DNA from: Hydrogenobaculum sp. 3684
Lineage (GTDB): Bacteria > Aquificota > Aquificia > Aquificales > Aquificaceae
NCBI RefSeq assembly: GCF_000213785.1
Contig: NC_015557.1
Span: forward strand, 1,406,664-1,470,663
Direction of reading: 5' to 3'
Length of the DNA: 64,000 bases
A program made the position numbers and the translations under genes. The number at the start of each line of letters is the position of its first letter. Positions within the stretch are counted from its first letter, which is position 1. Below, in pieces: positions 48,539 through 56,813 of this stretch. The notes beneath the pieces are model-generated. The model made no database searches. It had not been told where the DNA came from and saw only the letters and a list, made by a program, of their open reading frames with translations.

Positions 48539-49117
48539 TTATTTGACGTATATGATGGGAAGCTTTCCTTTTGTGCATACGAGGTTGTAGATCTTTTTGT
48601 TTAAAGGTGGTGAGTTTTTATCGATTTTATAAACCATTCTCATCCTAATTTGTCCAGCTCCACCTAATGTGTATATTACGCTTTTTTTGCAGTTTACCTC
48701 TGTTAGTTCAAGCATACCATTCATAGGGGCTATGATGTTAGCTGCTTCTTCTGCACTTACAGAAGGCTTTTTGTGAAGGGTCTTGTAGGCTTCTTCGTTG
48801 GCTTTTTTGATACCTTGGAGTATAGCCTTAAATTTATCTTCTTTTACAAAAGAAAGCCATACCCTGTAGACACCATCTCCAAACTTGCCTTTACCTTTTG
48901 ATATATAAACTCTGTAAGGGATTTTATTCTTTCCTACTTCGGAGATACTTTCTCCTATATACATATACTGAAGAGGTTTTGGCGGTTTTGCTTTAGTATA
49001 AGCCGTTATTCCATATGCGCTTTTTGGTATAGATACATCTGTATTTAGAGGTATTACCAAACCATAAGAAAATGAAAAAACCAACACACCAAATATAAAA
49101 CCTATATATTTTTTCAT
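48539..49117 (-). CDS. Exported protein of unknown function (192 aa)
   Basis: A signal peptide (MKKYIGFIFGVLVFSFSYG) precedes a soluble domain of about 170 residues with Lys-rich and aromatic segments (YRVYISKGKGKFGDGVYRVWLSFV), cysteines in EVNCKKSVIY and NLVCTKGK that could form a disulfide, and a C-terminal strand PIIYVK. The family is unknown to me; location is periplasm or outer membrane. TATAAT on the minus strand (49131-49126) ends eight bases before the ATG. It is divergent from the ABC-2 exporter pair. Confidence 0.75.
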   Translation of the reverse strand: MKKYIGFIFGVLVFSFSYGLVIPLNTDVSIPKSAYGITAYTKAKPPKPLQYMYIGESISEVGKNKIPYRVYISKGKGKFGDGVYRVWLSFVKEDKFKAILQGIKKANEEAYKTLHKKPSVSAEEAANIIAPMNGMLELTEVNCKKSVIYTLGGAGQIRMRMVYKIDKNSPPLNKKIYNLVCTKGKLPIIYVK

Positions 49118-49125
49118 AGAATAAG

Positions 49126-49165
49126 ATTATAACATACAACTTATAAAGTTGCCTTGAGTTATAAT
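49126..49165. promoter_or_regulatory. Divergent promoter pair, exported protein and ABC-2 exporter
   Basis: TATAAT on the minus strand at 49131-49126 faces the exported-protein gene; TATAAT on the plus strand at 49160-49165 ends three bases before the ATG at 49169 and nine before the next ATG at 49175. Confidence 0.5.
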
Positions 49166-49168
49166 AGT

Positions 49169-49966
49169 ATGGAAATGAAGCAAAATGCTTTGGTATATCC
49201 ATTTTACCTTCTTTATAAGTATCACTACCTTATATACGTTTTGGCTTTAAAAGAGCTAAAAATAAGGTATAGGGGCTCTATTTTTGGTTTTTTGTGGAGT
49301 ATGCTAAACCCTCTTTTAAATCTTTTGATTTATACATTTTTGTTTGTGGTGATATTTAAAAGCACTGCAAAAAATTATCCAGTTTATTTTTTTAGCGGTA
49401 TATTGCCCTGGAATTGGTTTTCCTCTTCTGTGATGGAGGCTACTGATTCTGTGGTTTCTGCTGGGGCTTTGATAACAAAATCTACGCTACCTGCTGAGAT
49501 AGTGGTAATCACAAAAGTAGCTTCTAACCTCATAAACTATCTTTTATCGATACCTATATTGTTTTTATTTTTAATATTTTTTCATGTTAAGATAAGTTTT
49601 ATAGTGCTTTTTCTTCCGGTGGTGATAATAATACAATTTTTTCTGACTTCAGGTGTAGCGTTTTTCCCAGCCACATGGAACGTATTTTATAGAGATGTTA
49701 GACAGATTATGCAGACCATTATACAGCTTTTGTTTTTTTGTATGCCGGTTATGTATTTTGATACACAAATACCTTCTAAATACCAAAAGCTAATATACCT
49801 AAACCCAATAGCTTATCTTATAAAGGTATACCACGATATTTTTTATGACAACCTAATGCCAAGACCTGAGCTTTTGATATTGTTATTTTTTATATCCATA
49901 GTAGTTTATATAATAGGGTTTAACTATTTTCACTCTAAAAAGGATGTTTTCGCAGAGTATATATGA
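49169..49966 (+). CDS. ABC-2 type polysaccharide export permease (Wzm/TagG/KpsM family)
   Basis: A 265-residue membrane protein with about six helices. ALKELKIRYRGSIFGFLWSMLNPLL near the start and IMQTIIQLLFFCMPVMYF and YLNPIAYLIKVYHDIFYD later are characteristic of Wzm/TagG. It carries lipid-linked O-antigen, teichoic-acid-like or capsular glycan across the inner membrane. I start it at 49169 or 49175; the longer frame from the TTG at 49154 runs through the likely -10 box. It overlaps the ATPase gene by four bases. Confidence 0.9.
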   Translation: MEMKQNALVYPFYLLYKYHYLIYVLALKELKIRYRGSIFGFLWSMLNPLLNLLIYTFLFVVIFKSTAKNYPVYFFSGILPWNWFSSSVMEATDSVVSAGALITKSTLPAEIVVITKVASNLINYLLSIPILFLFLIFFHVKISFIVLFLPVVIIIQFFLTSGVAFFPATWNVFYRDVRQIMQTIIQLLFFCMPVMYFDTQIPSKYQKLIYLNPIAYLIKVYHDIFYDNLMPRPELLILLFFISIVVYIIGFNYFHSKKDVFAEYI

Positions 49967-50691
49967 GCGTTGTGATAGAGGTAAAAAATGTTACAAAGAT
50001 CTTTAAAAGGCATACGAAAAAATATTTTTCCATAAAGTCTGCTTTTGTGGATTTTATAAAACACGGTAGACCACAAGTGCAGATAGTAAAAGCCCTTGAC
50101 AATATAAGCTTTGATATGGTATCTGGAAGCACTTTGGGTATCATAGGGAAAAACGGCGCTGGTAAATCCACCCTTCTTAAAATAATATCTGGCATCATAA
50201 AACCCACTTCTGGAAGCGTAAAGGTAAAAGGAAGCTTAGTACCTCTTTTGGAGCTTGGCACTGGTTTTCATCCGGAGCTCACCGGTAGAGAAAACATCAT
50301 CATAAGCGGTCTTATACTTGGGCTTTCCAAAAAAGAGATATACAAGAAAATAGATGAGATAATAGAGTTTGCAGAGTTAAAAGATGTGATAGATGAACCT
50401 GTAAGGACTTACTCTTCTGGTATGTATTCAAGGCTTGCTTTTTCTACGGCTTTTAGTATAGACCCAGATATTATAATCTTGGATGAGATACTATCAGTAG
50501 GTGATATAGCTTTTATGAAAAAAAGCAAAGAAAAGGTAAAAGAGTTTAAAAGAAGAAACAAAACGATATTGTTTGTAAGCCATGATATGACAAGTGTAAA
50601 AGAGATGTGTGATGAAGCTATTTATATAGACAAAGGTAGGCTAATCCAAAGAGGGAAGGTAGATAATGTGGTGAGTTTGTGCGGTTTATAA
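49963..50691 (+). CDS. ABC-type polysaccharide exporter ATP-binding protein (Wzt/TagH/KpsT family)
   Basis: A 242-residue ATPase with Walker A GKNGAGKSTLL, signature YSSGMYSRLAFS and Walker B IIILDEILSVGD, the SGMxxRL variant of glycan exporters. It stops soon after the ATPase core, lacking the C-terminal carbohydrate-binding domain of Wzt proteins that recognise a capped O-antigen. So it belongs to the simpler KpsT/TagH type. It pairs with the permease before it and directly abuts the convergent lipoate-ligase-like gene. Confidence 0.92.
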   Translation: MSVVIEVKNVTKIFKRHTKKYFSIKSAFVDFIKHGRPQVQIVKALDNISFDMVSGSTLGIIGKNGAGKSTLLKIISGIIKPTSGSVKVKGSLVPLLELGTGFHPELTGRENIIISGLILGLSKKEIYKKIDEIIEFAELKDVIDEPVRTYSSGMYSRLAFSTAFSIDPDIIILDEILSVGDIAFMKKSKEKVKEFKRRNKTILFVSHDMTSVKEMCDEAIYIDKGRLIQRGKVDNVVSLCGL

Positions 50692-52695
50692 TCAAAGCAT
50701 ATCTAAAAGCTCTTTTAGCTTGTTAGCATCTGTAAAGCTTGTAGACAAATCCGCTTCAGGGTGCCCATAAAGCCCACACAAAGCCACTACGTTAGTGGGG
50801 GTATGTTTTTTTAGAAGTCTTATAACAAAATCTGTCCTATAGCAGTGCGTTCCTATCAGAATGGTGATGTCGTGATTGCCATGAAGTATGGCTTCATGGG
50901 GGTTTGGTGGGTCCATCTCGACGTTTGGATCGTAGTTTTTTAGTTTTGGTCTATAATCTGGTAGTATCTTCACATTGGCATTTATCTTTTCTATCAAAAG
51001 CCTTGTGATATAGGCTTTTTCTTGGAGGTCTTTTTCGTTAAAATCCCAAAACAAAAGAGGTCCTACTACTATAGTTGGGTTTTTTGAGCTTTTAATAAGG
51101 CTTGCAAGCTCTTTAAATGCTTCTTTGTAAGAGACTACACTGTCTTTGATGGTGGCCTCACCTTTAAAGATATCTATTTGCATGGCGCTTCTTGTTCTAT
51201 CTTCTTCTGGGGTTGGCACTGCTTTTGGTTTTTTGTAGTAAGGGGGTTTAAAATCTAAAAAGTATTTTGAAAAATCAAAGCTCTGATGAGATTTGCTAAA
51301 TTCTTTTTTATCTTCTTTAAAAGCCAAAGACTTAGTAAGATCGTCTTTTATAAGATCAAGCTCTACACTAAACTCACCGTGATAAGCTTTTTCTTCTTCT
51401 TCCACACCAAGACTATAGCAAGTGGTACCTACTATATCAAAAAGCACTCCATTTGCTCCAAACATAGAGGCTTTTTGAAAAGCCTCGTAGCGCTTTTCGT
51501 AAAACTCATAACAACAATGCCCTATATAAGTATATCCATTTTTTGCACACCAAAGAAGCGTATCTCTTAAAAGCTCAAACGATGTAATGGTAATAGGTAT
51601 CATACCCTTTTGATAGGCAAGCCTATAGGCATCTCCTACCGTGCATCCACCGCATTCCCCACAATCATCAAGATGCCTATAATCACACCATCTTGGTTTG
51701 GCACAGTAAGGAAGCAGCATCACCTTTGCCTTTTGAAGGTTTTCTTTTAAATCTCCTCCTATACTTGCAATAAGTGTATCTTCTTTTAAACCAAAATCTT
51801 TTGCATCGAGCTTTCTTATTGTAAACAAAACCGCTTCTTTTATATCTTCTTTTGATATATCTATGCTTTTAAAAGCCTTAGACTCTAAAAATACATCAAG
51901 CTCATCTTTTATAATGTCTATCTTTTTACCTTTTAAGAAGTTTTCTAAGCTTTTAATATAATCTTTTGGTGATATTATATAATCTCCGTTTATAAAAATA
52001 TCTTCTAAAACACCCTCTGATGCTTTTATATAAACTCTAAAAGTACCACCTTTGCATCTATAAAGCCCATATGTATAGCCCTCTTTTGGCTTTGCATTTT
52101 CAAAGATAAAGTTTTTATCTGTCTCAAAATAAACATGTTCTTCTTCTTTTATATCAAAAGCCCCAAACTCATCGTAAAGACTGTTTAGAAGCATGTTGAT
52201 AAACTCTTCTTTTGATATGTCTTTTCCTATAGATTTTCTTACGCTTGTAAGCCTATCATCTGCTGCTTTTATACCGTAAGAGGTGAGCTTTTCCACCGGC
52301 ATATGTATACTTTTTAGCGTTTTTTCTATATTTAAAGACAAAGGCAGAAATATTTCAAACTCACCATCCTCAATATCCCCATGAACCACCGAAAGCCTTT
52401 TTTGACCTACTTTCAATTGAGTGCCTTCTATATTTACATCCTTTATTATATTTTTAAAAGCTTTTAAAAACCTCTCATAAAAAAGCTCTTTGGTGCCTTT
52501 TACTCTTACCCCTATAGTCTCTTCATCCACATAAACCGCTTGACCTGAAAGCCTACTTTTTAGAAGCCCTATGTTGTTTTTTTCTATATAATCAAGCCTT
52601 ATCTCTTTCTCAGGGTCTTGATGATAGCCAATTATCACATATTCTTTATCAAAACTATATATATTTATGCTTCCGTGCTCTAGTAAAATTTTCAT
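50692..52695 (-). CDS. Lipoate-protein ligase-like domain fused to DUF116 and a C-terminal domain
   Basis: A 667-residue protein in three parts. Residues 1-160 follow the LplA fold: IIGYHQDPEKEI, a glycine-poor version of the lipoyl-AMP loop (RLSGQAVY at 48-55 instead of RRxSGGGAVY), a lysine near 99 and PVEKLTSYGIKAADDRLTS. Residues about 325-430 match DUF116 with a cysteine cluster (CAKPRWCDYRHLDDCGECGG) likely binding a metal or Fe-S cluster. Residues about 520-667 look like a Rossmann-type domain without a name I can give. Aquificales sulfur oxidisers use lipoate-binding proteins with Hdr-like enzymes; involvement there is inferred. It stands alone. Confidence 0.72.
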   Translation of the reverse strand: MKILLEHGSINIYSFDKEYVIIGYHQDPEKEIRLDYIEKNNIGLLKSRLSGQAVYVDEETIGVRVKGTKELFYERFLKAFKNIIKDVNIEGTQLKVGQKRLSVVHGDIEDGEFEIFLPLSLNIEKTLKSIHMPVEKLTSYGIKAADDRLTSVRKSIGKDISKEEFINMLLNSLYDEFGAFDIKEEEHVYFETDKNFIFENAKPKEGYTYGLYRCKGGTFRVYIKASEGVLEDIFINGDYIISPKDYIKSLENFLKGKKIDIIKDELDVFLESKAFKSIDISKEDIKEAVLFTIRKLDAKDFGLKEDTLIASIGGDLKENLQKAKVMLLPYCAKPRWCDYRHLDDCGECGGCTVGDAYRLAYQKGMIPITITSFELLRDTLLWCAKNGYTYIGHCCYEFYEKRYEAFQKASMFGANGVLFDIVGTTCYSLGVEEEEKAYHGEFSVELDLIKDDLTKSLAFKEDKKEFSKSHQSFDFSKYFLDFKPPYYKKPKAVPTPEEDRTRSAMQIDIFKGEATIKDSVVSYKEAFKELASLIKSSKNPTIVVGPLLFWDFNEKDLQEKAYITRLLIEKINANVKILPDYRPKLKNYDPNVEMDPPNPHEAILHGNHDITILIGTHCYRTDFVIRLLKKHTPTNVVALCGLYGHPEADLSTSFTDANKLKELLDML

Positions 52696-52760
52696 ATCAA
52701 AAATCTCTTACAGAGTAAAAAAATTACAATGATAAAATTTATGATGAAGTATATCATGAT

Positions 52761-52787
52761 TTGTAATTCTTAAGGCTGTGGTATAAT
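52761..52787 (+). promoter_or_regulatory. Promoter of the AAA/PD-(D/E)XK gene
   Basis: TTGTAA (52761-52766) and TATAAT (52782-52787) are 15 bases apart, with a TGG extended -10 element. The -10 box ends six bases before the ATG at 52794, predicting a leaderless message. Confidence 0.55.
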
Positions 52788-52793
52788 TACACT

Positions 52794-54328
52794 ATGAAGC
52801 TTTTACCAATAGGCATACAAACATTCGAGAAGATAAGAAATAGCAATTATTACTATGTAGATAAAACAATGTTTGTTAAAAAATTAGAAAACGGTGGATA
52901 TTACTTTCTATCTCGTCCCAGAAGGTTTGGTAAATCCCTCTTTCTTGACACATTAAAAGAAGCGTTTTCTGGCAACAAAGAGCTTTTTAAAGGGCTTTAT
53001 CTATACGATAATTGGAATTGGAATAAGAAATATCCTATTATAAAGTTTGATTTAAGCCAAGCTTACCCAGATACGGAGGAAAATCTTATAAAATCATTAG
53101 ATTCTTTCCTAAAAGCTGTAGCAAAAGAGCATCAAATAACATTAGAAGAAGAGATATTGGGACTAAGATTTAAAGAGCTCATCCAAAAACTATATGAAAA
53201 ATACAATCAAAAAGTGGTGGTACTTATAGATGAATACGATAAACCAATACTTGATGTAATAGAAGATATAGAAAAAGCAAGAAGAAATAGAGATATACTA
53301 AAAAAGTTTTTGAGATACTAAAGCCCTCTGACCCATACCTAAAGCTTGTTTTCTTAACAGGTGTATCAAGGTTTTCAAAAGTATCCATCTTTAGTGGATT
53401 AAACCAGCTTCAAGATATCACTTTAAACAAAGAGTTTTCTACAGTATGCGGTTATACCCAATCTGAGCTTGAAAGTGTGTTTTCCGATAGACTAAAGGAT
53501 TTTGATAAAGAGAAGATAAAAGAGTGGTACAACGGTTATAGTTGGCTTGGAGATAAGGTTTACAATCCTTTTGATATACTGCTACTTTTTTCAGAAAAAA
53601 GGTTTAGAGCCTTTTGGTTTGAGACAGCAACGCCTACATTTTTGATAAAGATGTTTATGAAAAACAGATACTACATCCCAGAGCTTGAGAACCTTGAAGT
53701 GGGAGATGAGATTTTATCAAACCTTGATGTTGATAACATAAGGATAGAAAATCTTTTATTTCAATCTGGTTATCTTACCATAAAAGAGTTTAAAGAAAAA
53801 TACGGAATATACATATTGTCCTACCCAAACTTAGAAGTGAGAAAAAGCTTCAACAGTTATTTTCTAACCTATACAATAGAAGATATCTCAGCAAAATATA
53901 AAACTGATATAGGTCTAATAGAGGCTTTTGAGAATAAACAAGTAGAAAAACTAAAAGACATCTTACATAGATTTTTTGCAAGCATCCCTCATGATTGGTA
54001 TAGGAAAAACGATATAGATTCTTATGAAGGATTTTATCCATCTATCGTATATGCTCTTTTTAACGGAGCAGGGCTAAATGTGATAGCAGAAGACAATACA
54101 AATAAGGGTCAGATAGATTTAAGTGTCTTTAACCAAGATAGCGTTTATATCATAGAGTTTAAGGTAGTAGAGGACAAAGAGGAAGGAAATGCTTTAAAAC
54201 AGATAAAAGAAAAAAAATATTATGAGAAGTATATAGGCAAGTATAGTGAGATATACCTAATAGGGATAGAGTTTAGCAAAAAAGATAAAAACATTGTGGG
54301 CTTTGAGTGGGAGAAGGTTTTATTTTGA
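52794..54328 (+). pseudogene. Frameshifted AAA-ATPase-like / PD-(D/E)XK nuclease family gene
   Basis: The first frame (52794-53321) gives the AAA-ATPase-like N terminus: IGIQTFEKIRNSNYYYVDKT, RPRRFGKSLFLDTL (a P-loop variant) and VVLIDEYDKPI. It then ends, while the next frame continues without a gap in homology (EILKPSDPYLKLVFLTGVSRFSK) to 54328 and ends in a PD-(D/E)XK-like domain (QIDLSVFNQDSVYIIEFKV). The break lies at a run of five T (53305-53309); one extra T would restore a single protein of about 511 residues. Families of this kind are multicopy in many genomes and may be toxin-like or mobile. A real mutation or a sequencing error are both possible. Confidence 0.85.
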
Positions 54329-54429
54329 TTGCTATCTTTAATCAAAAATTTTGTAGCCTATCGGCATATTTCTTTAGCCACTTTGGCAAGCAAAAGCTTA
54401 AAAACGTTATTGCTTAATGGTTTCAATTA

Positions 54430-55396
54430 ACTTACAAAACCTCTTCAATCTTGCCAGCTAGTATCACCTTCTTAAACATCTCATCTAAAGTTTGTATGTT
54501 ATCTGTACTTTCTATCTTCTCTTCAAGCTCTTTTGGCAGTACTCCAAACTTGATAAGAATAACACTCTTAATGTCATCTTTTTTAGCCTTAACGAGCCCT
54601 TCTTGTAAGCCTTCTTGCTTACCTTTTTGTAATCCTTTCAAAGTAGCCTCTTGTTCTAACTGCTCTATAGCTTTTGCTGTGAATGGTAAATCTTTTAGCT
54701 CTTCTATAGTAAAAGGTGGTATCTCTAACATAGGCTCCTCCTTAAATACTCTTTCAAATTCTTCATTTAATTTAGGTCTTACCTTTAACAATGTCAATAT
54801 CTTTCCAGTCCAGTCAGATCTTTCTTGCTCTGGTAAGTTTCTTAATTTGGATAGAGCTTTACGAAATAGCTTTTCTCTATTTCTCACGTTGCACAAAAAC
54901 GCAAAGGTTATATCTGCCATGTTATCAGATTCCAACAGATCATCACATTGAAAATCTTTTAGGTCTATCAGCTCATATTCGTAAGAAAGCTTTGAATCTT
55001 TTAAAGTGTTTTTCATGTTGCATTTGTCTTCACCAAGATATATAAGCTTTTGGTGTATAGTCTTTTCTTTGTATTCCATTTTGATGAGGCTATAATACTC
55101 AAACATCCTATAAAGCATGGTCTTATCGTTTTTTGTCTGGAATTCTATATGAAGGATAGAATCATCTTCTAACTCAAGGAGTAGATCCACTCTTCTTTCT
55201 TTTGTTGTTTTAAATACTGAATCTAACTCCCGCTTATATTTTATACCTATTATATCTCTCATTAGCTTACTTTCCAAAAGAGGAAGTATTATATTCTTTA
55301 TGGTTATATCTATATCTTGAGGATGACGGTTTTGCTGATCCATTTATATATTATAAGAGACATGCTTAAATTATGATTAGGATATAGTAAGCTTAT
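54430..55396. repeat. Long repeat copy A carrying an Rpn-like gene
   Basis: This block, the gene plus about 53 bases upstream of its ATG, recurs in the same orientation at 59264-60266. The 5' half of the gene and the upstream part are nearly identical; the middle and the Gly/Lys/Gln-rich stretch differ. No terminal inverted repeats or target duplications are obvious. Confidence 0.85.
54432..55343 (-). CDS. PD-(D/E)XK nuclease/transposase-like (Rpn-related) protein, copy A
   Basis: A 303-residue protein. The N-terminal third carries a PD-(D/E)XK core: RRVDLLLELEDDSILHIEFQTK, with Asp, Glu and Gln in the expected places. The C terminus has EGLQEGL-type low-complexity repeats and a DUF4351-like helical tail. 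Relatives (Rpn/PDDEXK_2) are called recombination-promoting nucleases or putative transposases. It has a near-identical second copy 4.8 kb away. TATAAT on the minus strand (55355-55350) ends six bases before the ATG. Confidence 0.82.
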   Translation of the reverse strand: MDQQNRHPQDIDITIKNIILPLLESKLMRDIIGIKYKRELDSVFKTTKERRVDLLLELEDDSILHIEFQTKNDKTMLYRMFEYYSLIKMEYKEKTIHQKLIYLGEDKCNMKNTLKDSKLSYEYELIDLKDFQCDDLLESDNMADITFAFLCNVRNREKLFRKALSKLRNLPEQERSDWTGKILTLLKVRPKLNEEFERVFKEEPMLEIPPFTIEELKDLPFTAKAIEQLEQEATLKGLQKGKQEGLQEGLVKAKKDDIKSVILIKFGVLPKELEEKIESTDNIQTLDEMFKKVILAGKIEEVL

Positions 55397-55659
55397 GCGA
55401 TGCTATCAAATATATGTTTCATTGTAAGCATTGCCCATTGTGCGCAAAGATCTTGGTATGTCTTACTTATAATATCTTCATCAGATATTTTATTTAGATC
55501 TATAAGTATATAGTTTAGCTTAGATACATATTTTTCTAAGTTTTGGTCTTCTAATACTGGTAAGGATGTGGGTATGTTCCATTCACCTTTTCCATCCCCG
55601 CCACGTTTGTGCTCAATCTTGAAAAATTTGATAAATTGATAGAAGACCTTAGACTTGTT
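55393..55659 (-). pseudogene. Remnant of a YhgA/Rpn-family transposase-like gene
   Basis: An open stretch of 88 codons without a start codon reads GKGEWNIPTSLPVLEDQ, then LNYILIDLNKISDED and LCAQWAMLTMKHIFDS before a TAA at 55393. This is the middle-to-late part of the Transposase_31/YhgA family (usual wording FYHGKGEWxIPTS and ILVDLSxxxDEE). The N-terminal catalytic part is missing and the beginning looks rearranged. It fills the otherwise gene-free gap upstream of the Rpn-like gene. Confidence 0.7.
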
Positions 55660-55702
55660 CTAAAAGCTATATGTCGCTCGATCACTATGCTAAAATATCT
55701 AT

Positions 55703-56770
55703 ATGCCAAAAGCTAAAAAACCAAAAATCTTGATAATGGATATATTTTGGAACGATACTCACAACGACGCTACCTTTATAGGTGGTGGACAGAAGATGAT
55801 ATTGAAGTTTTATGAGCTTTTAAAAAAAGATTACGATATCAGCATTTTAACCTCTCAAAAATTTCTTTTAGAAAAAGCCCAAAAACTTGGTATAAAAACT
55901 ATATCTTTGTACTATCCAAAAGATAAAATATCTCAAGAGCTTGAAAAAATCAAAGAAGATATAAAAAAATACGATATACTTATTATAAACAATCAACTTG
56001 CAAGAGACTTGCATCCAAACACTGTACTATGGGTGCATGCAGATTATTTTAGCCTTTGTACAAAACCTGAGATAGAAGCTTGGACGGAGTTTGCCAAAAA
56101 CCCCAATGTAAAGTATATAGTCTTTGTATCAGAACCTATAAAAGATAGTATAGCATCAAAAGGAAATCTTCCAGTAGAAAAACTAAAGGTCATACCAAAC
56201 TGGATTGAAAAACTAGAGCCAAAACCAAAAGCATACAATGAAAACTTCAGAGTGGCTTGGGTAGGGACTTTAAAACCAGATAAAGACTGGCAAGAGCTAT
56301 CTCAAACACTAAAAGGTACAGACATAGATGTAGATTTTCTTGGAAACGGACGAGACCTTGTTTTTGCCAAAGAGCTAAAAGAGCTAAAACCAAGGCTTTT
56401 TGCCCATCAGCATTTTTTGGGTTTTGTGGAAGACCCTATAGGATATATGAAAGAGCACTCCTCTGTTTTTGTTTTTACATCAAAAGCAAAATTTGAAGCC
56501 TTACCACTTTCACTTCTTGAAGCGATGTCTATAGGTATACCATGTATTGCCTACAGATCAGATATCACAAAGTATGTGCTTGGTGAAGACGGGCTTTTTT
56601 ACAACACAAAAGAAGAGCTAAAAGATATTATATTTAGACTAAAAGCCGATAAAACATTTTACGAACAAAATGCAAATTACTCATTAGAAAGGGCAAAGCT
56701 ATTTCACAAAGACCGCATAAAAGATATGTGGGAAGAGATTTTTAAAAAACACTTGACAAATGAAAAATAA
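55703..56770 (+). CDS. GT4-family glycosyltransferase
   Basis: A 355-residue GT-B glycosyltransferase. A glycine-rich GGGQKMILKFYELL segment near residue 29 contacts the acceptor side; FRVAWVGTLKPDKDW starts the donor domain; EALPLSLLEAMSIGIPCIAY carries the EX7E motif of retaining GT4 enzymes. It is cytoplasmic and likely builds the glycan of the adjacent surface protein or O-antigen. An extended -10 (TGCTAAAAT, 55688-55696) ends six bases before the ATG. The promoter of the next gene lies inside its last codons. Confidence 0.9.
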   Translation: MPKAKKPKILIMDIFWNDTHNDATFIGGGQKMILKFYELLKKDYDISILTSQKFLLEKAQKLGIKTISLYYPKDKISQELEKIKEDIKKYDILIINNQLARDLHPNTVLWVHADYFSLCTKPEIEAWTEFAKNPNVKYIVFVSEPIKDSIASKGNLPVEKLKVIPNWIEKLEPKPKAYNENFRVAWVGTLKPDKDWQELSQTLKGTDIDVDFLGNGRDLVFAKELKELKPRLFAHQHFLGFVEDPIGYMKEHSSVFVFTSKAKFEALPLSLLEAMSIGIPCIAYRSDITKYVLGEDGLFYNTKEELKDIIFRLKADKTFYEQNANYSLERAKLFHKDRIKDMWEEIFKKHLTNEK

Positions 56771-56805
56771 TTTGCTATACTTTTAAAAGCAAAATTTTTA
56801 GGAGG
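56753..56805 (+). promoter_or_regulatory. Near-consensus promoter and RBS of the surface-protein gene
   Basis: TTGACA (56753-56758), a 17-base spacer and TGCTATACT with the -10 box at 56776-56781 form the best sigma-70 promoter in the window. AGGAGG at 56800-56805 is eight bases before the ATG. The -35 box overlaps the 3' end of the glycosyltransferase gene. Confidence 0.88.
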
Positions 56806-56813
56806 TAGAAAAT

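Noticed and set aside
53300..53325. Programmed ribosomal frameshift in the AAA/PD-(D/E)XK gene
   Set aside because: AAAAAAGTTTTTG could slip, but no downstream stem or stimulatory site was evident; a simple indel is the more economical reading, so I kept it only as an alternative.
54451..54951. 166-codon frame on the plus strand, and the similar 178-codon frame at 59285-59821
   Set aside because: Both are antisense to the duplicated Rpn-like genes; they are conserved only because the repeats are, and the Ser/Cys-rich translation has no start signal.
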